DNA of 64,000 bases from an uncultured Lachnospiraceae bacterium. GTDB lineage: Bacteria > Bacillota > Clostridia > Lachnospirales > Lachnospiraceae. Positions 1-8,097 of the stretch are shown here, one piece after another; the stretch's first letter is position 1, and each line of letters opens with the position of its first letter. The DNA lies in contig CAJUIP010000014.1 of NCBI GenBank assembly GCA_910586315.1, forward strand, positions 1 to 64,000, given 5' to 3'. Both the position numbers and the translations under genes were made by a program. The notes under the pieces were generated by a model that saw only the letters and a program-made list of their open reading frames with translations, did not search any database and had not been told where the DNA came from.

Positions 1-171
1 AGATAATACCTTATGTTTTATCTGGTGTCTATCAGGAGCCGTCAGACATGATAATAAATATGGATAACATCTGATGAAGGAAGAACGCCTTCTTCTGTTA
101 TATAATTTAGAAACTTATTAACCAAGTAGTCTTGATTGACTACATCATTATTATACTAGGAGGCGTAAGGC

Positions 172-858
172 ATGGACTGGACGGAAAGTTTAAGAGAGAA
201 GACAGGAATTTCTTTTCTCACCACGAAACCTGCTGAGATCGAAAAGGCCAGTTTTGATATCATAAAGAAGGAGCTGGGAGAGGAATTTTTAAAAACGTTT
301 CCAGAAAATCAGCTCCCTGTGCTTTGCAGGGTAATTCATACAACGACGGATTTTTCCTATAAGCAGTCCCTGTATTTTTCCCCGGGTGTCATGGAAGCGG
401 CGTCTGAGGCCATAGAGAGCGGCGTTCCCATTATCACAGACACTGCCATGGCGGCTTCCGGAATCAATAAAAGGGAAGCTTCCGTTCATGGAATCGCTGT
501 CCACTGTTTCATTGGCGATGAGGATGTGAAAAAGGGGGCGGAGACAGGAAAAATGACCCGGTCGGCTGTCAGCGTTGAAAAAGCGGCAAGGCTGTATCCG
601 GACTGTATCTATGCCGTCGGCAATGCGCCCACGGCTCTTATGCGGTTATATGAACTGATTCAGGAGAAAAAAATACATCCCCGGCTCATCATAGGAGTCC
701 CGGTGGGCTTTGTGAATGTGGTGGAGGCGAAGGAACTGATTCTCAAAGCAGAGGCGCCCTGTATTGTGGCCAGAGGGAGAAAAGGCGGAAGCAACGTGGC
801 GGCGGCCATCTGCAACGCTCTGTTATATCAGGCCCGGAAAGGGGAGAGTGGGGTATGA
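172..858 (+). CDS. cbiC: Cobalt-precorrin-8 methylmutase (CbiC/CobH family)
   Basis: Isomerase that moves the C11 methyl group to C12 in precorrin-8x or its cobalt form, giving hydrogenobyrinate or cobyrinate in cobalamin synthesis; cytosolic. The 228-residue length fits the family. The internal stretch VIHTTTDFSY carries the conserved His region, and GVPVGFVNVVEAKE and ARGRKGGSNVAAA are typical family blocks. An AGGAGG site lies about 8 bases before the ATG. No other cobalamin genes and no B12 riboswitch are visible in the 171 bases upstream, so it is either a stand-alone copy or the end of a cluster outside the window. The stop overlaps the next start (ATGA). Confidence 0.93.
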   Translation: MDWTESLREKTGISFLTTKPAEIEKASFDIIKKELGEEFLKTFPENQLPVLCRVIHTTTDFSYKQSLYFSPGVMEAASEAIESGVPIITDTAMAASGINKREASVHGIAVHCFIGDEDVKKGAETGKMTRSAVSVEKAARLYPDCIYAVGNAPTALMRLYELIQEKKIHPRLIIGVPVGFVNVVEAKELILKAEAPCIVARGRKGGSNVAAAICNALLYQARKGESGV

Positions 859-1109
859 TTACAATTTTTAACTCCAGGACCGTTTATTTGGGAAATGATA
901 TGAAAAGGTTTGGGGAAATCCGGGACGGCTTGGATGCGGCCGGAATCCAATACAGATATAAAGTGAAGAACCGGATGTCAGACTGGTCTGGCCGGGCAAC
1001 GCTCCGGGGACGCATGGGAAGTGCGGGAAATCCGGCCGGGCTTGCATATATGTACGAGATTCTGGTACATAAAAAGGATTATGAAAGAGCTCTTGAGACA
1101 AGTCGTTAG
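855..1109 (+). CDS. Small protein, DUF2007-like pattern
   Basis: 84 residues, translationally coupled to cbiC by an ATGA overlap. A short beta-alpha pattern (residues on LDAAGIQYRYKVKNRM, ending in YEILVHKKDYERAL) resembles the small DUF2007-type proteins (putative signal transducing), but this is a visual impression only. The last four or five codons run up to a truncated copy of a TA-flanked repeat (1134-1207), so the natural C-terminus may have been replaced. Function unknown. Confidence 0.55.
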   Translation: MITIFNSRTVYLGNDMKRFGEIRDGLDAAGIQYRYKVKNRMSDWSGRATLRGRMGSAGNPAGLAYMYEILVHKKDYERALETSR

Positions 1110-1133
1110 CACCACCTTGCGAAAATGACGGTG

Positions 1134-1207
1134 TTCCCTCATTCGGCCCCAATTTCCCACAAGCTGTGACGTACATCTGACGGAAAGCAATTTTCAAACA
1201 CGCTCTA
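1134..1207 (-). repeat. Truncated copy of the TA/GAGCGTGTTTG palindromic element (left half)
   Basis: Read on the minus strand this matches the left half of the full element at 54179-54342: same terminus TAGAGCGTGTTTGAAAATTG, then TTTCCGTCAGATG and a GTGGGAAATT-GAATGAGGGA block with few differences. The other half is missing. It ends in the dinucleotide TA at 1206-1207, directly before the ribosome site of the next ORF. Confidence 0.8.
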
Positions 1208-1221
1208 AGGAGAGGAACAGG

Positions 1222-1377
1222 ATGTATTTTGTGACTGGACTGGCGGCCTTTGCCGCGGGAATTTTTTGCCTTTTTTCTACGAAAAAATCAGCCGGACTTC
1301 GATTCTCAGGGGGTCTGCTGATTTTTCTGGGAGCCGCGATTTTCTGGTTTGGAGAATATGGCGTGGCGCTATTGTAG
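1222..1377 (+). CDS. Small hydrophobic protein, 51 residues
   Basis: Begins MYFVTGLAAFAAGIFCLF and ends FWFGEYGVALL. It predicts two membrane segments (about residues 2-18 and 27-45) joined by a short loop with K20, K21 and R26. The site AAGGAGAGG lies 8-10 bases before the ATG. The ribosome site abuts the end of the repeat at 1134-1207, so the repeat may have separated this ORF from cbiC and the 84-residue gene. No family recognised. Confidence 0.5.
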   Translation: MYFVTGLAAFAAGIFCLFSTKKSAGLRFSGGLLIFLGAAIFWFGEYGVALL

Positions 1378-1745
1378 AAACCAAAGACACTTTGCTAGTG
1401 TGCTGGCTCGATTATATTTAACTAAATATATATTTGTATAAATCTATTTATAGTATATATTATCGGCATTATATATTAGGCTAAATATAAATAGGTTACT
1501 ATACTGGCGTAATAACTCGTTTATATTTAACTAAATGACTTGCCTGAATTTCCATCTGCCACGTTGGTCTACGCTCCGCTTCGGTCCGTGCTAAACGCGT
1601 GTCACTGGCACACAGCACCGTCAGTCAACGATGCCACCGCATCGCCTCCCTCCTCCGCCTTGCAGGCTGACAAAATATTCGGTACTGGCAATGCGATTAC
1701 TGGCCGGATGGAGAGCAGATGATTGGGAATGAAGAAGATAGAATA
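1378..1745. other. Non-coding AT-rich spacer with a 16-bp direct repeat
   Basis: I see no convincing gene. From about 1408 to 1536 the DNA is very AT-rich and holds the sequence TTATATTTAACTAAAT twice in the same orientation (about 1411-1426 and 1521-1536). A shorter inverted relative (CTAAATATAAATAG) lies between them near 1480-1495. From about 1537 the composition returns to normal. This abrupt change lies directly before the toxin-antitoxin island and could mark its edge or hold regulator sites. Confidence 0.45.
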
Positions 1746-1774
1746 TTGACAAAATCCGATCACTGGGTTATAAT
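1746..1774 (+). promoter_or_regulatory. Consensus sigma-A promoter for the toxin-antitoxin pair
   Basis: TTGACA at 1746-1751 and TATAAT at 1769-1774 with a 17-base spacer, a perfect match to consensus. The start site would fall near 1781, which excludes the upstream ATG at 1719 as the toxin start and supports the TTG at 1827. Confidence 0.8.
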
Positions 1775-1826
1775 GATGATAGGAAAAAAGAAAAATCATA
1801 TCATTAGCTCTGCGGAGGATAAAGGA

Positions 1827-2213
1827 TTGACCATAAATGAAAAAGACATTGGACGGTATCTTTCCGAGATGAAAGCAGCTGTTGAAAACGACAGATACAG
1901 ACTTGACCGGAACCCCAGACGACAGGATAATATCAATTTGTTCCTGGATTACGTAATAGATGAAGCGAAGGCAAAGAAAATCATATTAAACCTTACAGTA
2001 ATGGATTTTTCGGAGATTATCCAGAATGAACATAAAGGCTTTGAACATGAAAGCTTGTATGTGTTTGGCAAGGATGTAATTTTGTTGGAAAGAAATGGGA
2101 CGGAAGAAAAGACAGTTTCTCTGTATATTAAATTTAACAAGCTGGAGAACTGCTTTGTGATTGTGATTTCGTTTCATGAACAGAAGTATCCGCTTACATA
2201 CTATTTCAAATAA
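1827..2213 (+). CDS. MqsR-like (RelE-fold) toxin, putative
   Basis: 128 residues from a TTG start, chosen because GGAGG at 1814-1818 is 8 bases upstream and the promoter at 1746-1774 lies inside the longer reading frame that starts at 1719. The C-terminal part resembles MqsR: an IILNLTVMDFSEI block (compare VIIGLSESDFYKS in E. coli MqsR), then VSLYIKFN and the closing strand FVIVISFHEQ (compare VLIVSFKEK). MqsR is a ribonuclease that cuts mRNA at GCU/GCA. The next gene has an MqsA-like N-terminus, which supports a toxin role. The N-terminal 45 residues extend beyond E. coli MqsR. Base composition is AT-richer than neighbouring genes, consistent with acquisition by transfer. Nuclease activity is inferred. 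Confidence 0.65.
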   Translation: MTINEKDIGRYLSEMKAAVENDRYRLDRNPRRQDNINLFLDYVIDEAKAKKIILNLTVMDFSEIIQNEHKGFEHESLYVFGKDVILLERNGTEEKTVSLYIKFNKLENCFVIVISFHEQKYPLTYYFK

Positions 2214-2240
2214 CCAGGAGGTAAACCGGAGGTGACCGTT

Positions 2241-3251
2241 ATGGCAGAGAAAGGAAGAAGAGACTTCTGCGTGGAGTGCAGAAAAGAAACGGAGTACTTT
2301 TTGCGGAAAAAGGATATCGAAAAGAATATAAGAGATAAGGAATATACTTTTGGAATCACTGTGGCCGTCTGTGCGGAGTGCGGCGGGGAAATGAGCATTC
2401 CAGGTCTTATTGATAAAAATATTCAGGAAATTGATGAGCAGTATAGGGCGGTGGAAGGTCTTGTGTTGACGGATGATATTAAAAAACTTATGAAGATCTA
2501 TAAAATCGGTAAAGCACCGTTATCCCTTGCCCTTGGATTTGGTGAGGCAACCGTACCGAGGTATCTGGAAGGACAGGTACCCTCTAAAGAGTATTCGGAT
2601 GTTGTGAGAGCTGCCTTGGCTTCTCCTGCATACATGAAGCAGAAGCTTATGGAAAACGGAGAGAAGCTGACTGACGCGGCATATAAGAAAGCGATGGCGG
2701 CGGCAGACAGCGTAGCGAATCTGTTCTCTGTTTCAGAGAAGATGCTGAGGGTGATTGCGTATGTATTTGAAAAACTGGAAGAGGTAACCCCTCTGATGCT
2801 TCAGAAGCTTCTTTATTTCATCCAGGGCATTTATTCTGCGCTATATGGCAGACCAATCTTTGAGGAAGATTGCAGGGCATGGGTGCATGGTCCGGTCTAT
2901 CCGGAGGTATATGAATTGTTCAGGGATTTCAAATACAATCCGATCGATGATGCCCGGTTTGCCGTGCTTGAAGGAACGGCAGATGTAGTGACGGAAGAAG
3001 AAAAGAATGTGATCGATCTTGTGGTGAATACATTTGGAATGTATGGAGGAAAGGTACTGGAGCGGATCACACATAATGAGAATCCGTGGAAGGAGGCCAG
3101 GAAAGGGTATGGAGACAGCATTCCTTCGAGTGAGCTTTTGTCGAAAGAACGTATTATGAAATACTATGAAGCGATAAACCGTCAATATGGCATAGGAACG
3201 GAAGAGGGGATTAAGACTTATATTCGTGATATGCTGGACAGAGCATCGTGA
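2241..3251 (+). CDS. Panacea-domain antitoxin with MqsA-like zinc finger and HTH
   Basis: 336 residues from ATG 2241 (GGAGG 8 bases upstream; GTG 2232 is possible). Order: zinc ribbon with CVEC near the start and CAEC about 35 residues later, as in MqsA; a helix-turn-helix of the MqsA/Xre kind around APLSLALGFGEATVPRYLEG; then the SocA/Panacea (DUF4065) domain from about residue 165, with LQKLLYFIQGIYSALYGRP, EDCRAWVHGPVYPEVYE and a C-terminal helical part. Panacea domains neutralise many toxin types by direct binding, and the zinc-HTH part should repress the operon. It lies 27 bases after the toxin. The TA pairing is strong from gene order; the partner mechanism is inferred. Confidence 0.85.
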   Translation: MAEKGRRDFCVECRKETEYFLRKKDIEKNIRDKEYTFGITVAVCAECGGEMSIPGLIDKNIQEIDEQYRAVEGLVLTDDIKKLMKIYKIGKAPLSLALGFGEATVPRYLEGQVPSKEYSDVVRAALASPAYMKQKLMENGEKLTDAAYKKAMAAADSVANLFSVSEKMLRVIAYVFEKLEEVTPLMLQKLLYFIQGIYSALYGRPIFEEDCRAWVHGPVYPEVYELFRDFKYNPIDDARFAVLEGTADVVTEEEKNVIDLVVNTFGMYGGKVLERITHNENPWKEARKGYGDSIPSSELLSKERIMKYYEAINRQYGIGTEEGIKTYIRDMLDRAS

Positions 3252-3509
3252 AAGAAGACAATGCCTGCAGCGGATGACGGAATATACTGAAAAATAAGTT
3301 TCTGCGAAAGGGATTACGAATGGGGAATACGCTGTCTGGCAGCAAGGGCTTACGGCCGGCATCCCCGGAGATGAGATAACGCATATCTGTCATCTCATCC
3401 CTCGTTTTGTGCGATCTGTTTCCCGAAAGCCCTGTGACGGTACGTATACAGTTCTGTATACAGGACGTCTGCGAACGGCAGTGTTATCCATCCAGGCGGA
3501 AGCTTTTCC
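3252..3509. other. Intergenic region with two inverted repeats
   Basis: No gene seen between the convergent antitoxin and rqcH. A hairpin GATGAGATAAC..GTCATCTCATC lies at about 3370-3400. A near-perfect 18-base palindrome, GTATACAG-TT-CTGTATAC, lies near 3445-3462. Neither has a clear T-run, so terminator or operator roles are open. Confidence 0.4.
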
Positions 3510-5252
3510 TTAATTCACCTCTTTTAAGTCAAGCTTCGGCGAGGCCACCAGGGAGTAATTAGTGTGGTACACCACAAATCCGGGGGCGGCGCCGGGGACC
3601 TTTTTTAAAGTTTTTCTCTGTACGTAGTCGATTTCCACCTTATCATTTTCCCTGCCTTTGGAGTAGTAGGCGGCCAGGGCCCCGGCCTCCTCAAAGGTCT
3701 GGTCCGTAAGCTCCCTTCCATCGGCTTTTACGATTACATGGGAGCCGGGGATTCCCTTGGCGTGGAACCACCAGTCGCCGCCGCCTGCGAATTTAAAGGT
3801 CAGCTCCTCGTTCTGGTAGTTGTTTTTTCCCACATAAATATGGAAACCGTCGGAGGAGAGATAGTGGTAGGGCCTGCTGGTAATCTTCGGTTTCTTTCCT
3901 CCTGTGTAATGGCGTTTGATGTAGCCGTACTCCACCAGCTCTTCCTTTATCTGTACCAGATCGTCCTCAAGCCTTGCAATATCCAGAGAGGTGGCAATGG
4001 ATTCCAGGTGGAGAAGTTCTGCCTCCGTCTGTTGAAGCTGTTCTGTTACGGCCTCGAAGGTCCGCTTCTGCTTATTATATTTATCAAAAAATTTCTGTGC
4101 ATTTTCCCGGGCGGTCAGAGTGGGATCCAGGGGGATGGTGATTTCTGAATTGTCATAATAATTAAGACACTGAAAGCTCTTTTCCCCGCCGGAGAGACCA
4201 TATGCGTAAGTGTTTAAGAGTTCTCCGTATATTCTGAACTTCTCCCGTTTTTCCGTATCCTTCAACTGCTTTTTCTGAAGGTCCAGCTTCCGTGACGTCC
4301 GCTCCAGAGCTGTGGTTACAATCTTTCTTAAGTCCGTGGACTTCTGGTGGATTCTGGACAGGGTATTCTTTTCGGCATAATACCGCTCCAAAAGCTGGCT
4401 GATGGTGGGATAGTCCACAAGACGATAGCCGCTTCCCTCATACATGGTAAGGGGAACGGAAGAAAACTCCACAGGCTTTTCTCCCTGGTAAATGATATTG
4501 GGGGAGAAATTCCCTTCCCGCACATCGTCCATCATCCAGTTTAGAGCGTGGTAGAGATGGGTAAGCTCTGTATCAGAGCACTCCCTGGCGGAAATATCTC
4601 CGTCCACGGAGGCCAGGTGGCAGATCTGGGCGGCGGCCACAGGACTTAAGCCCGTTAAGTTCATATACAGGGCCTTGGAAAGGGACTGGGGAGTGGCGCC
4701 GATTCTTTCTTTGAATTCCTCCTCAGAAATCTCCAGAGGATTTTTCTTTTCATCAGAGTGGGGGATAAAGTAGGCGCGGCCCGGGAGAACTTCCCGCACG
4801 GAGCTTACTTGGGCGGAAATATGTTTGATACTGTCTAAAATCATGTTATTTTCATCACAGAAAATAATGTTGCTGTGCTTTCCCATCAGCTCAATCAGAA
4901 TAAATTTCCGTCTCAGATCGCCCATTTCATCCAGGTGCTCTACTTCCATGCGAATGACACGCTCCATTCCGGGCTGAGTTATGGAAATAATCCGGCCGTT
5001 GGCGATGTGTTTTCGTAAAAGCATACAGAAATTGGGAGCCGTCATGGGGCTTGGTTTATTGGTTTCTGTAAAATAGATCAGGGGGAGACTTGCGTTGGCC
5101 GAAATTAAAAGCTTAAAGTTTTCCCGGTTCCCCTTTATGGTTAATAAAAGCTCATCTTTTTCCGGCTGGGCGATTTTGGAAATCCGGCCGGAGAGAATTT
5201 TCTGGTTTAAATCATGTACCAGATTGGCGATTACAATTCCGTCAAATGCCAT
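3510..5252 (-). CDS. rqcH: RqcH, ribosome quality control NFACT protein
   Basis: 580-residue NFACT protein. Bacterial RqcH binds stalled 50S-peptidyl-tRNA complexes, recruits tRNA-Ala and adds C-terminal alanine tails that mark nascent chains for degradation. Seen here: NFACT-N start MAFDGIVIANLVHDLN with GRISKIAQPEKDELLL, a central coiled coil (about residues 290-430, rich in K, E, Q, L) and an NFACT-R (DUF814) end with DWWFHAKGIPGSHVI and a closing VVYHTNYSL. Older databases call such proteins fibronectin-binding. Full length, with its own gene unit. Confidence 0.9.
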   Translation of the reverse strand: MAFDGIVIANLVHDLNQKILSGRISKIAQPEKDELLLTIKGNRENFKLLISANASLPLIYFTETNKPSPMTAPNFCMLLRKHIANGRIISITQPGMERVIRMEVEHLDEMGDLRRKFILIELMGKHSNIIFCDENNMILDSIKHISAQVSSVREVLPGRAYFIPHSDEKKNPLEISEEEFKERIGATPQSLSKALYMNLTGLSPVAAAQICHLASVDGDISARECSDTELTHLYHALNWMMDDVREGNFSPNIIYQGEKPVEFSSVPLTMYEGSGYRLVDYPTISQLLERYYAEKNTLSRIHQKSTDLRKIVTTALERTSRKLDLQKKQLKDTEKREKFRIYGELLNTYAYGLSGGEKSFQCLNYYDNSEITIPLDPTLTARENAQKFFDKYNKQKRTFEAVTEQLQQTEAELLHLESIATSLDIARLEDDLVQIKEELVEYGYIKRHYTGGKKPKITSRPYHYLSSDGFHIYVGKNNYQNEELTFKFAGGGDWWFHAKGIPGSHVIVKADGRELTDQTFEEAGALAAYYSKGRENDKVEIDYVQRKTLKKVPGAAPGFVVYHTNYSLVASPKLDLKEVN

Positions 5253-5770
5253 GGTGTGTCAGTTCCTTTCTATAAATGTAAGTGTTCCTGCCAGTAAGCT
5301 CCCTTGCTGTGCGGGGGCTTTCCCGCTTCCACATGGATAGTTTCCAAATTTGCACAGGGGGTTAAGCTTCTGATGCTGAAAAAGAAAATTGTCCCTTCCA
5401 GAACGCTCTGTTCCATGGAAGCAGAGCCCTGTTCCTTAAAGTTCCAGGTCTGCATGGGGAACATACTCTCCCTGCCATGTGCATCGTCTGTTTCTTATGG
5501 TAGCATAAATGCCAGGGAAACTCAAGAAGCAGGGGATAATAATGGGTCAATCATTAAAAAGCGGGTATTCGGATGTGCTCCGACAAAAAACAGATATATT
5601 GTTCCCTGAGTGAAAAGGGGATTGTCAGATATGACGAAAATAACAGCAGCCGAAGAAACCTTGTCACAGTTTTTGGAGAAGTACTTTAACAGAGATAAAT
5701 CGGAACACAGGATAGATTGAGGTGAGGAGGCGAAGGCTTATATGGAGAAAGCTTGATATTTAGGCGGCTG
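5253..5770. other. Intergenic region, no gene supported
   Basis: 518 bases between two minus-strand genes. Several short open frames exist, none with a family signature. An ATG frame at 5631-5720 (29 codons, AAGGGG upstream) is too short to trust and may be a gene remnant. Imperfect inverted repeats around 5400-5465 (GTTCCATGGAA and relatives) could fold in RNA. Confidence 0.35.
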
Positions 5771-6430
5771 TCATCCCAGATCTTCAGAATTGGCCACCGG
5801 AAGGTTCCAGTTGTATTTTCTTGCCAGAATCCGAATTACCAGGACTACCAGAGAGCTTAGAAGCATGGATGTGTCCCGGTTGGCTATAGGAAGGAGATTG
5901 ATGTAGGTGACTGCGCCGGCAATGGACGCGCAGGCATAGACATGCTTTCTGAGGACAATGGGGGTCTGCCCCAGCAGAATGTCACGCAAAATACCGCCGC
6001 CAACTCCCGTGATTACGCCCAGGAAGACGCAGAACAGGGTATAGCTGCCAAATCCGGCAGTGATGGCAGTATTGATGCCAGTGGCAGTGAAAATGCCGAG
6101 TCCCAGAGCATCGGACAGGTTCATAATATCATCATATTCCTTGGATTGGAGGTGCAGGTAATGGCTCCACCGCATCTTGACCGTGATGAAGAGACATGTG
6201 TTTATCCAGAAGGCAATGATGGCGTTGGAGGGATTTAAAAACAGGCTGGGGGGAATCTGGCCGATGATGATGTCGCGGAGAATACCGCCGCCAACGGCAG
6301 TGGTGATACCAAGTACCACAACACCAAGGTAGTCCAGCCGCCGCTGCATGGCAATCATGGAACCGGAACATGCAAAGGCAATGGTTCCGACAAATTCCAT
6401 GGCCAGGTAAATGGAATTCTCAATAATCAT
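5771..6430 (-). CDS. Trimeric intracellular cation (TRIC) channel family protein (UPF0126)
   Basis: 219 residues, about seven membrane segments built from two copies of the UPF0126 repeat. Each copy carries a GxGGGxxRD motif: TAVGGGILRDIIIG and GVGGGILRDILLG. Prokaryotic TRIC homologues form trimeric monovalent-cation channels; the glycine motifs kink the pore helices. It begins MIIENSIYLAMEFVGTIAFA with AAGGAG upstream. No operon partner is close, and the next upstream sequence is the 203-bp repeat pair. Confidence 0.85.
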   Translation of the reverse strand: MIIENSIYLAMEFVGTIAFACSGSMIAMQRRLDYLGVVVLGITTAVGGGILRDIIIGQIPPSLFLNPSNAIIAFWINTCLFITVKMRWSHYLHLQSKEYDDIMNLSDALGLGIFTATGINTAITAGFGSYTLFCVFLGVITGVGGGILRDILLGQTPIVLRKHVYACASIAGAVTYINLLPIANRDTSMLLSSLVVLVIRILARKYNWNLPVANSEDLG

Positions 6431-6459
6431 AGTGTGAAGGACTCCTTTCTATGTTTCTT

Positions 6460-6863
6460 AGTACCCCCATGCAACCTTTGACGTTGCACCAGCCACCCTA
6501 TGAAAGTCGATTGCTCCGGGCTTTGCCCTCTCGCAATCGCCGCCTGTATTCGTAATCCGGCCTGTCGGCCTACTTGACTCTATCCGGCTTGGTTGCCCGA
6601 TATCCATGGTTCATTGCAAGCAAGCTTGCATTCACCATGGCTGCCGTGCAACACTTTCATAGTAACCCCCTATGCGACCTTTGACGTTGCACCAGCCACC
6701 CTATGAAAGTCGATTGCTCCGGGCTTTGCCCTCTCGCAATCGCCGCCTGTATTCGTAATCCGGCCTGTCGGCCTACTTGACTCTATCCGGCTTGGTTGCC
6801 CGATATCCATGGTTCATTGCAAGCAAGCTTGCATTCACCATGGCTGCCGTGCAACACTTTCAT
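6460..6863. repeat. Tandem pair of a 203-bp structured repeat
   Basis: Two head-to-tail copies, 6460-6660 and 6661-6863, nearly identical apart from a few changes near the first 20 bases. Each holds a palindrome CCATGGTTCATTGCAAGC followed by its near complement AAGCTTGCATTCACCATGG, a second hairpin GATTGC..GCAATC, and an inverted pair CTATGAAAGT / ACTTTCATAG near the ends. A 22-base remnant of the same termini is at 61107-61128. No ORF or transposase inside. Confidence 0.9.
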
Positions 6864-6957
6864 AGTAAATTATGCCACGCAATGCGTTCCGGGTAAAGAA
6901 GAAAAAAACTATAAAAAACGGGAAGAAAACGTCTTCCCGTCAATACCATGTAAATCT

Positions 6958-7887
6958 TTAGGAAATTTTTGTTCCGCCTCTTCCCGCCAGCGCCTCTTTG
7001 GCTTTTTCCATGGAGGTAATAATGGCGTGACGGTTTCTTCCGGAATTGATGAAATCCACGGAAGCTTCAATTTTTGGAAGCATGGAACCCGCAGAGAACT
7101 GTCCCGCGGCGGCATAGCGCTCTGCATCAGCGACTGTCAGGCGATCCAGAAGAATTTCCCGGTCAGAGCCATAGTTTAGAATCACATTTTCCACTCCGGT
7201 GAGGAACATGAGCACATCGGCATCCAGTTCCTTTGCCAGAAGCCCGGCGGCGCGGTCCTTTTCAATGACGGCGCTGGCACCCTTTAAGCGGCTTCCCTGT
7301 TCCATTACGGGAATTCCGCCGCCGCCTGCCGCAATCACGAGCTGATCCGCATCCATAAGAGCTTTGACGGCATCAATTTCCACAATGGCCACCGGCTTCG
7401 GCGCCGCCACAATCCGGCGGTATCCGGCGTCAGTTTTTACGGTGAAGTTGCCTTTTTCTTCTTCCGCCTTTGCTTCCTCGGCTGTCATGATACGTCCGAT
7501 AACCTTTAACGGCGTATACGAGGATTCGTCATAGGGATCTACAGTCACCTGGGTTAAAATTGTCGATACAGGTTTATAGATTCCCCGTTTTATTAATTCC
7601 GTCCGAAGGGCGTTTTGCAAATCATAGCCGATGTAGCCCTGGCTCATGGCAGAACAGACGGACATAGGGGCAGCCGTATATTCTGTATGGTCCTTCGCCA
7701 GTTCGTTTAAAGCGGTGTGAATCATGCCAAGCTGGGGCGTATTGCCGTGGGTGATTGCCACCTGCCAGCCGTCCTGGATGAAATCCGCAATAGTTTTAGC
7801 GGCCTTCGCAACAGCGGCCTTCTGTTCCGGAAGGCTGGTACCCAGGGCATCATGGCCCAGGGCCAGAACAAGTCGTTTTTTTGCCAT
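6958..7887 (-). CDS. arcC: Carbamate kinase-like amino-acid kinase family protein
   Basis: 309 residues of the amino-acid kinase fold. Carbamate kinase converts carbamoyl phosphate and ADP to ATP plus carbamate. Visible blocks: GWQVAITHGNTPQLG, IAAGGGGIPV, DVLMFLTGVENV and FSAGSMLPKIEA near the end, all typical of ArcC. The N-terminal nucleotide loop reads LALGHDALG where classic carbamate kinases have ALGGNAL, so this belongs to a variant subfamily and the substrate is less certain. No arginine deiminase or ornithine carbamoyltransferase gene is adjacent. TGAGG lies upstream of the ATG. Divergent from the glycosyltransferase gene. Confidence 0.78.
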   Translation of the reverse strand: MAKKRLVLALGHDALGTSLPEQKAAVAKAAKTIADFIQDGWQVAITHGNTPQLGMIHTALNELAKDHTEYTAAPMSVCSAMSQGYIGYDLQNALRTELIKRGIYKPVSTILTQVTVDPYDESSYTPLKVIGRIMTAEEAKAEEEKGNFTVKTDAGYRRIVAAPKPVAIVEIDAVKALMDADQLVIAAGGGGIPVMEQGSRLKGASAVIEKDRAAGLLAKELDADVLMFLTGVENVILNYGSDREILLDRLTVADAERYAAAGQFSAGSMLPKIEASVDFINSGRNRHAIITSMEKAKEALAGRGGTKIS

Positions 7888-7920
7888 GTATCTTACCTCA
7901 TTCCACTTTCATGTATAATA

Positions 7921-7987
7921 GTTACTGTTCACGGGAAGGGGCATCTTCTTGCTTTTATCCGATTTTCCCCGCCCCGTGAACTGTAAC
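7921..7987. repeat. GTTAC..CGTGAA palindromic repeat, short copy
   Basis: Begins GTTACTGTTCACGGG and ends CCCGTGAACTGTAAC, so its ends are inverted repeats. Contains the family core GGGCATCTTCTTGC. It lies between the divergent arcC and glycosyltransferase genes. Relatives are at 13502-13580, 24023-24080, 26181-26266 and 48341-48495. Confidence 0.8.
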
Positions 7988-8027
7988 CATATAATATCAT
8001 ATATCCTTTCCTGTTGGAAGAAAATTT

Positions 8028-8056
8028 TTGCAATTTTATTTTAAGTGTGCTATGAT
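8028..8056 (+). promoter_or_regulatory. Extended -10 promoter for the glycosyltransferase gene
   Basis: TTGCAA at 8028-8033, 17-base spacer, TATGAT at 8051-8056 with a TG two bases before it. Start site expected near 8063, about 35 bases before the TTG start codon. Confidence 0.75.
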
Positions 8057-8097
8057 GAAACAGGTACATAGAATCAGGTCTTTAGGAGGACATAATT

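Noticed and set aside
1..171. Cobalamin riboswitch before cbiC
   Set aside because: The region holds no B12-box-like sequence and is too short for the aptamer; only a small hairpin GTAGTC..GACTAC is seen.
5631..5720. 29-codon ORF with AAGGGG upstream
   Set aside because: Too short, no hydrophobic or motif pattern and no conserved neighbour; may be a gene remnant.
6460..6863. CRISPR array
   Set aside because: Only two 203-bp units with no short spacers; it is a tandem duplication.
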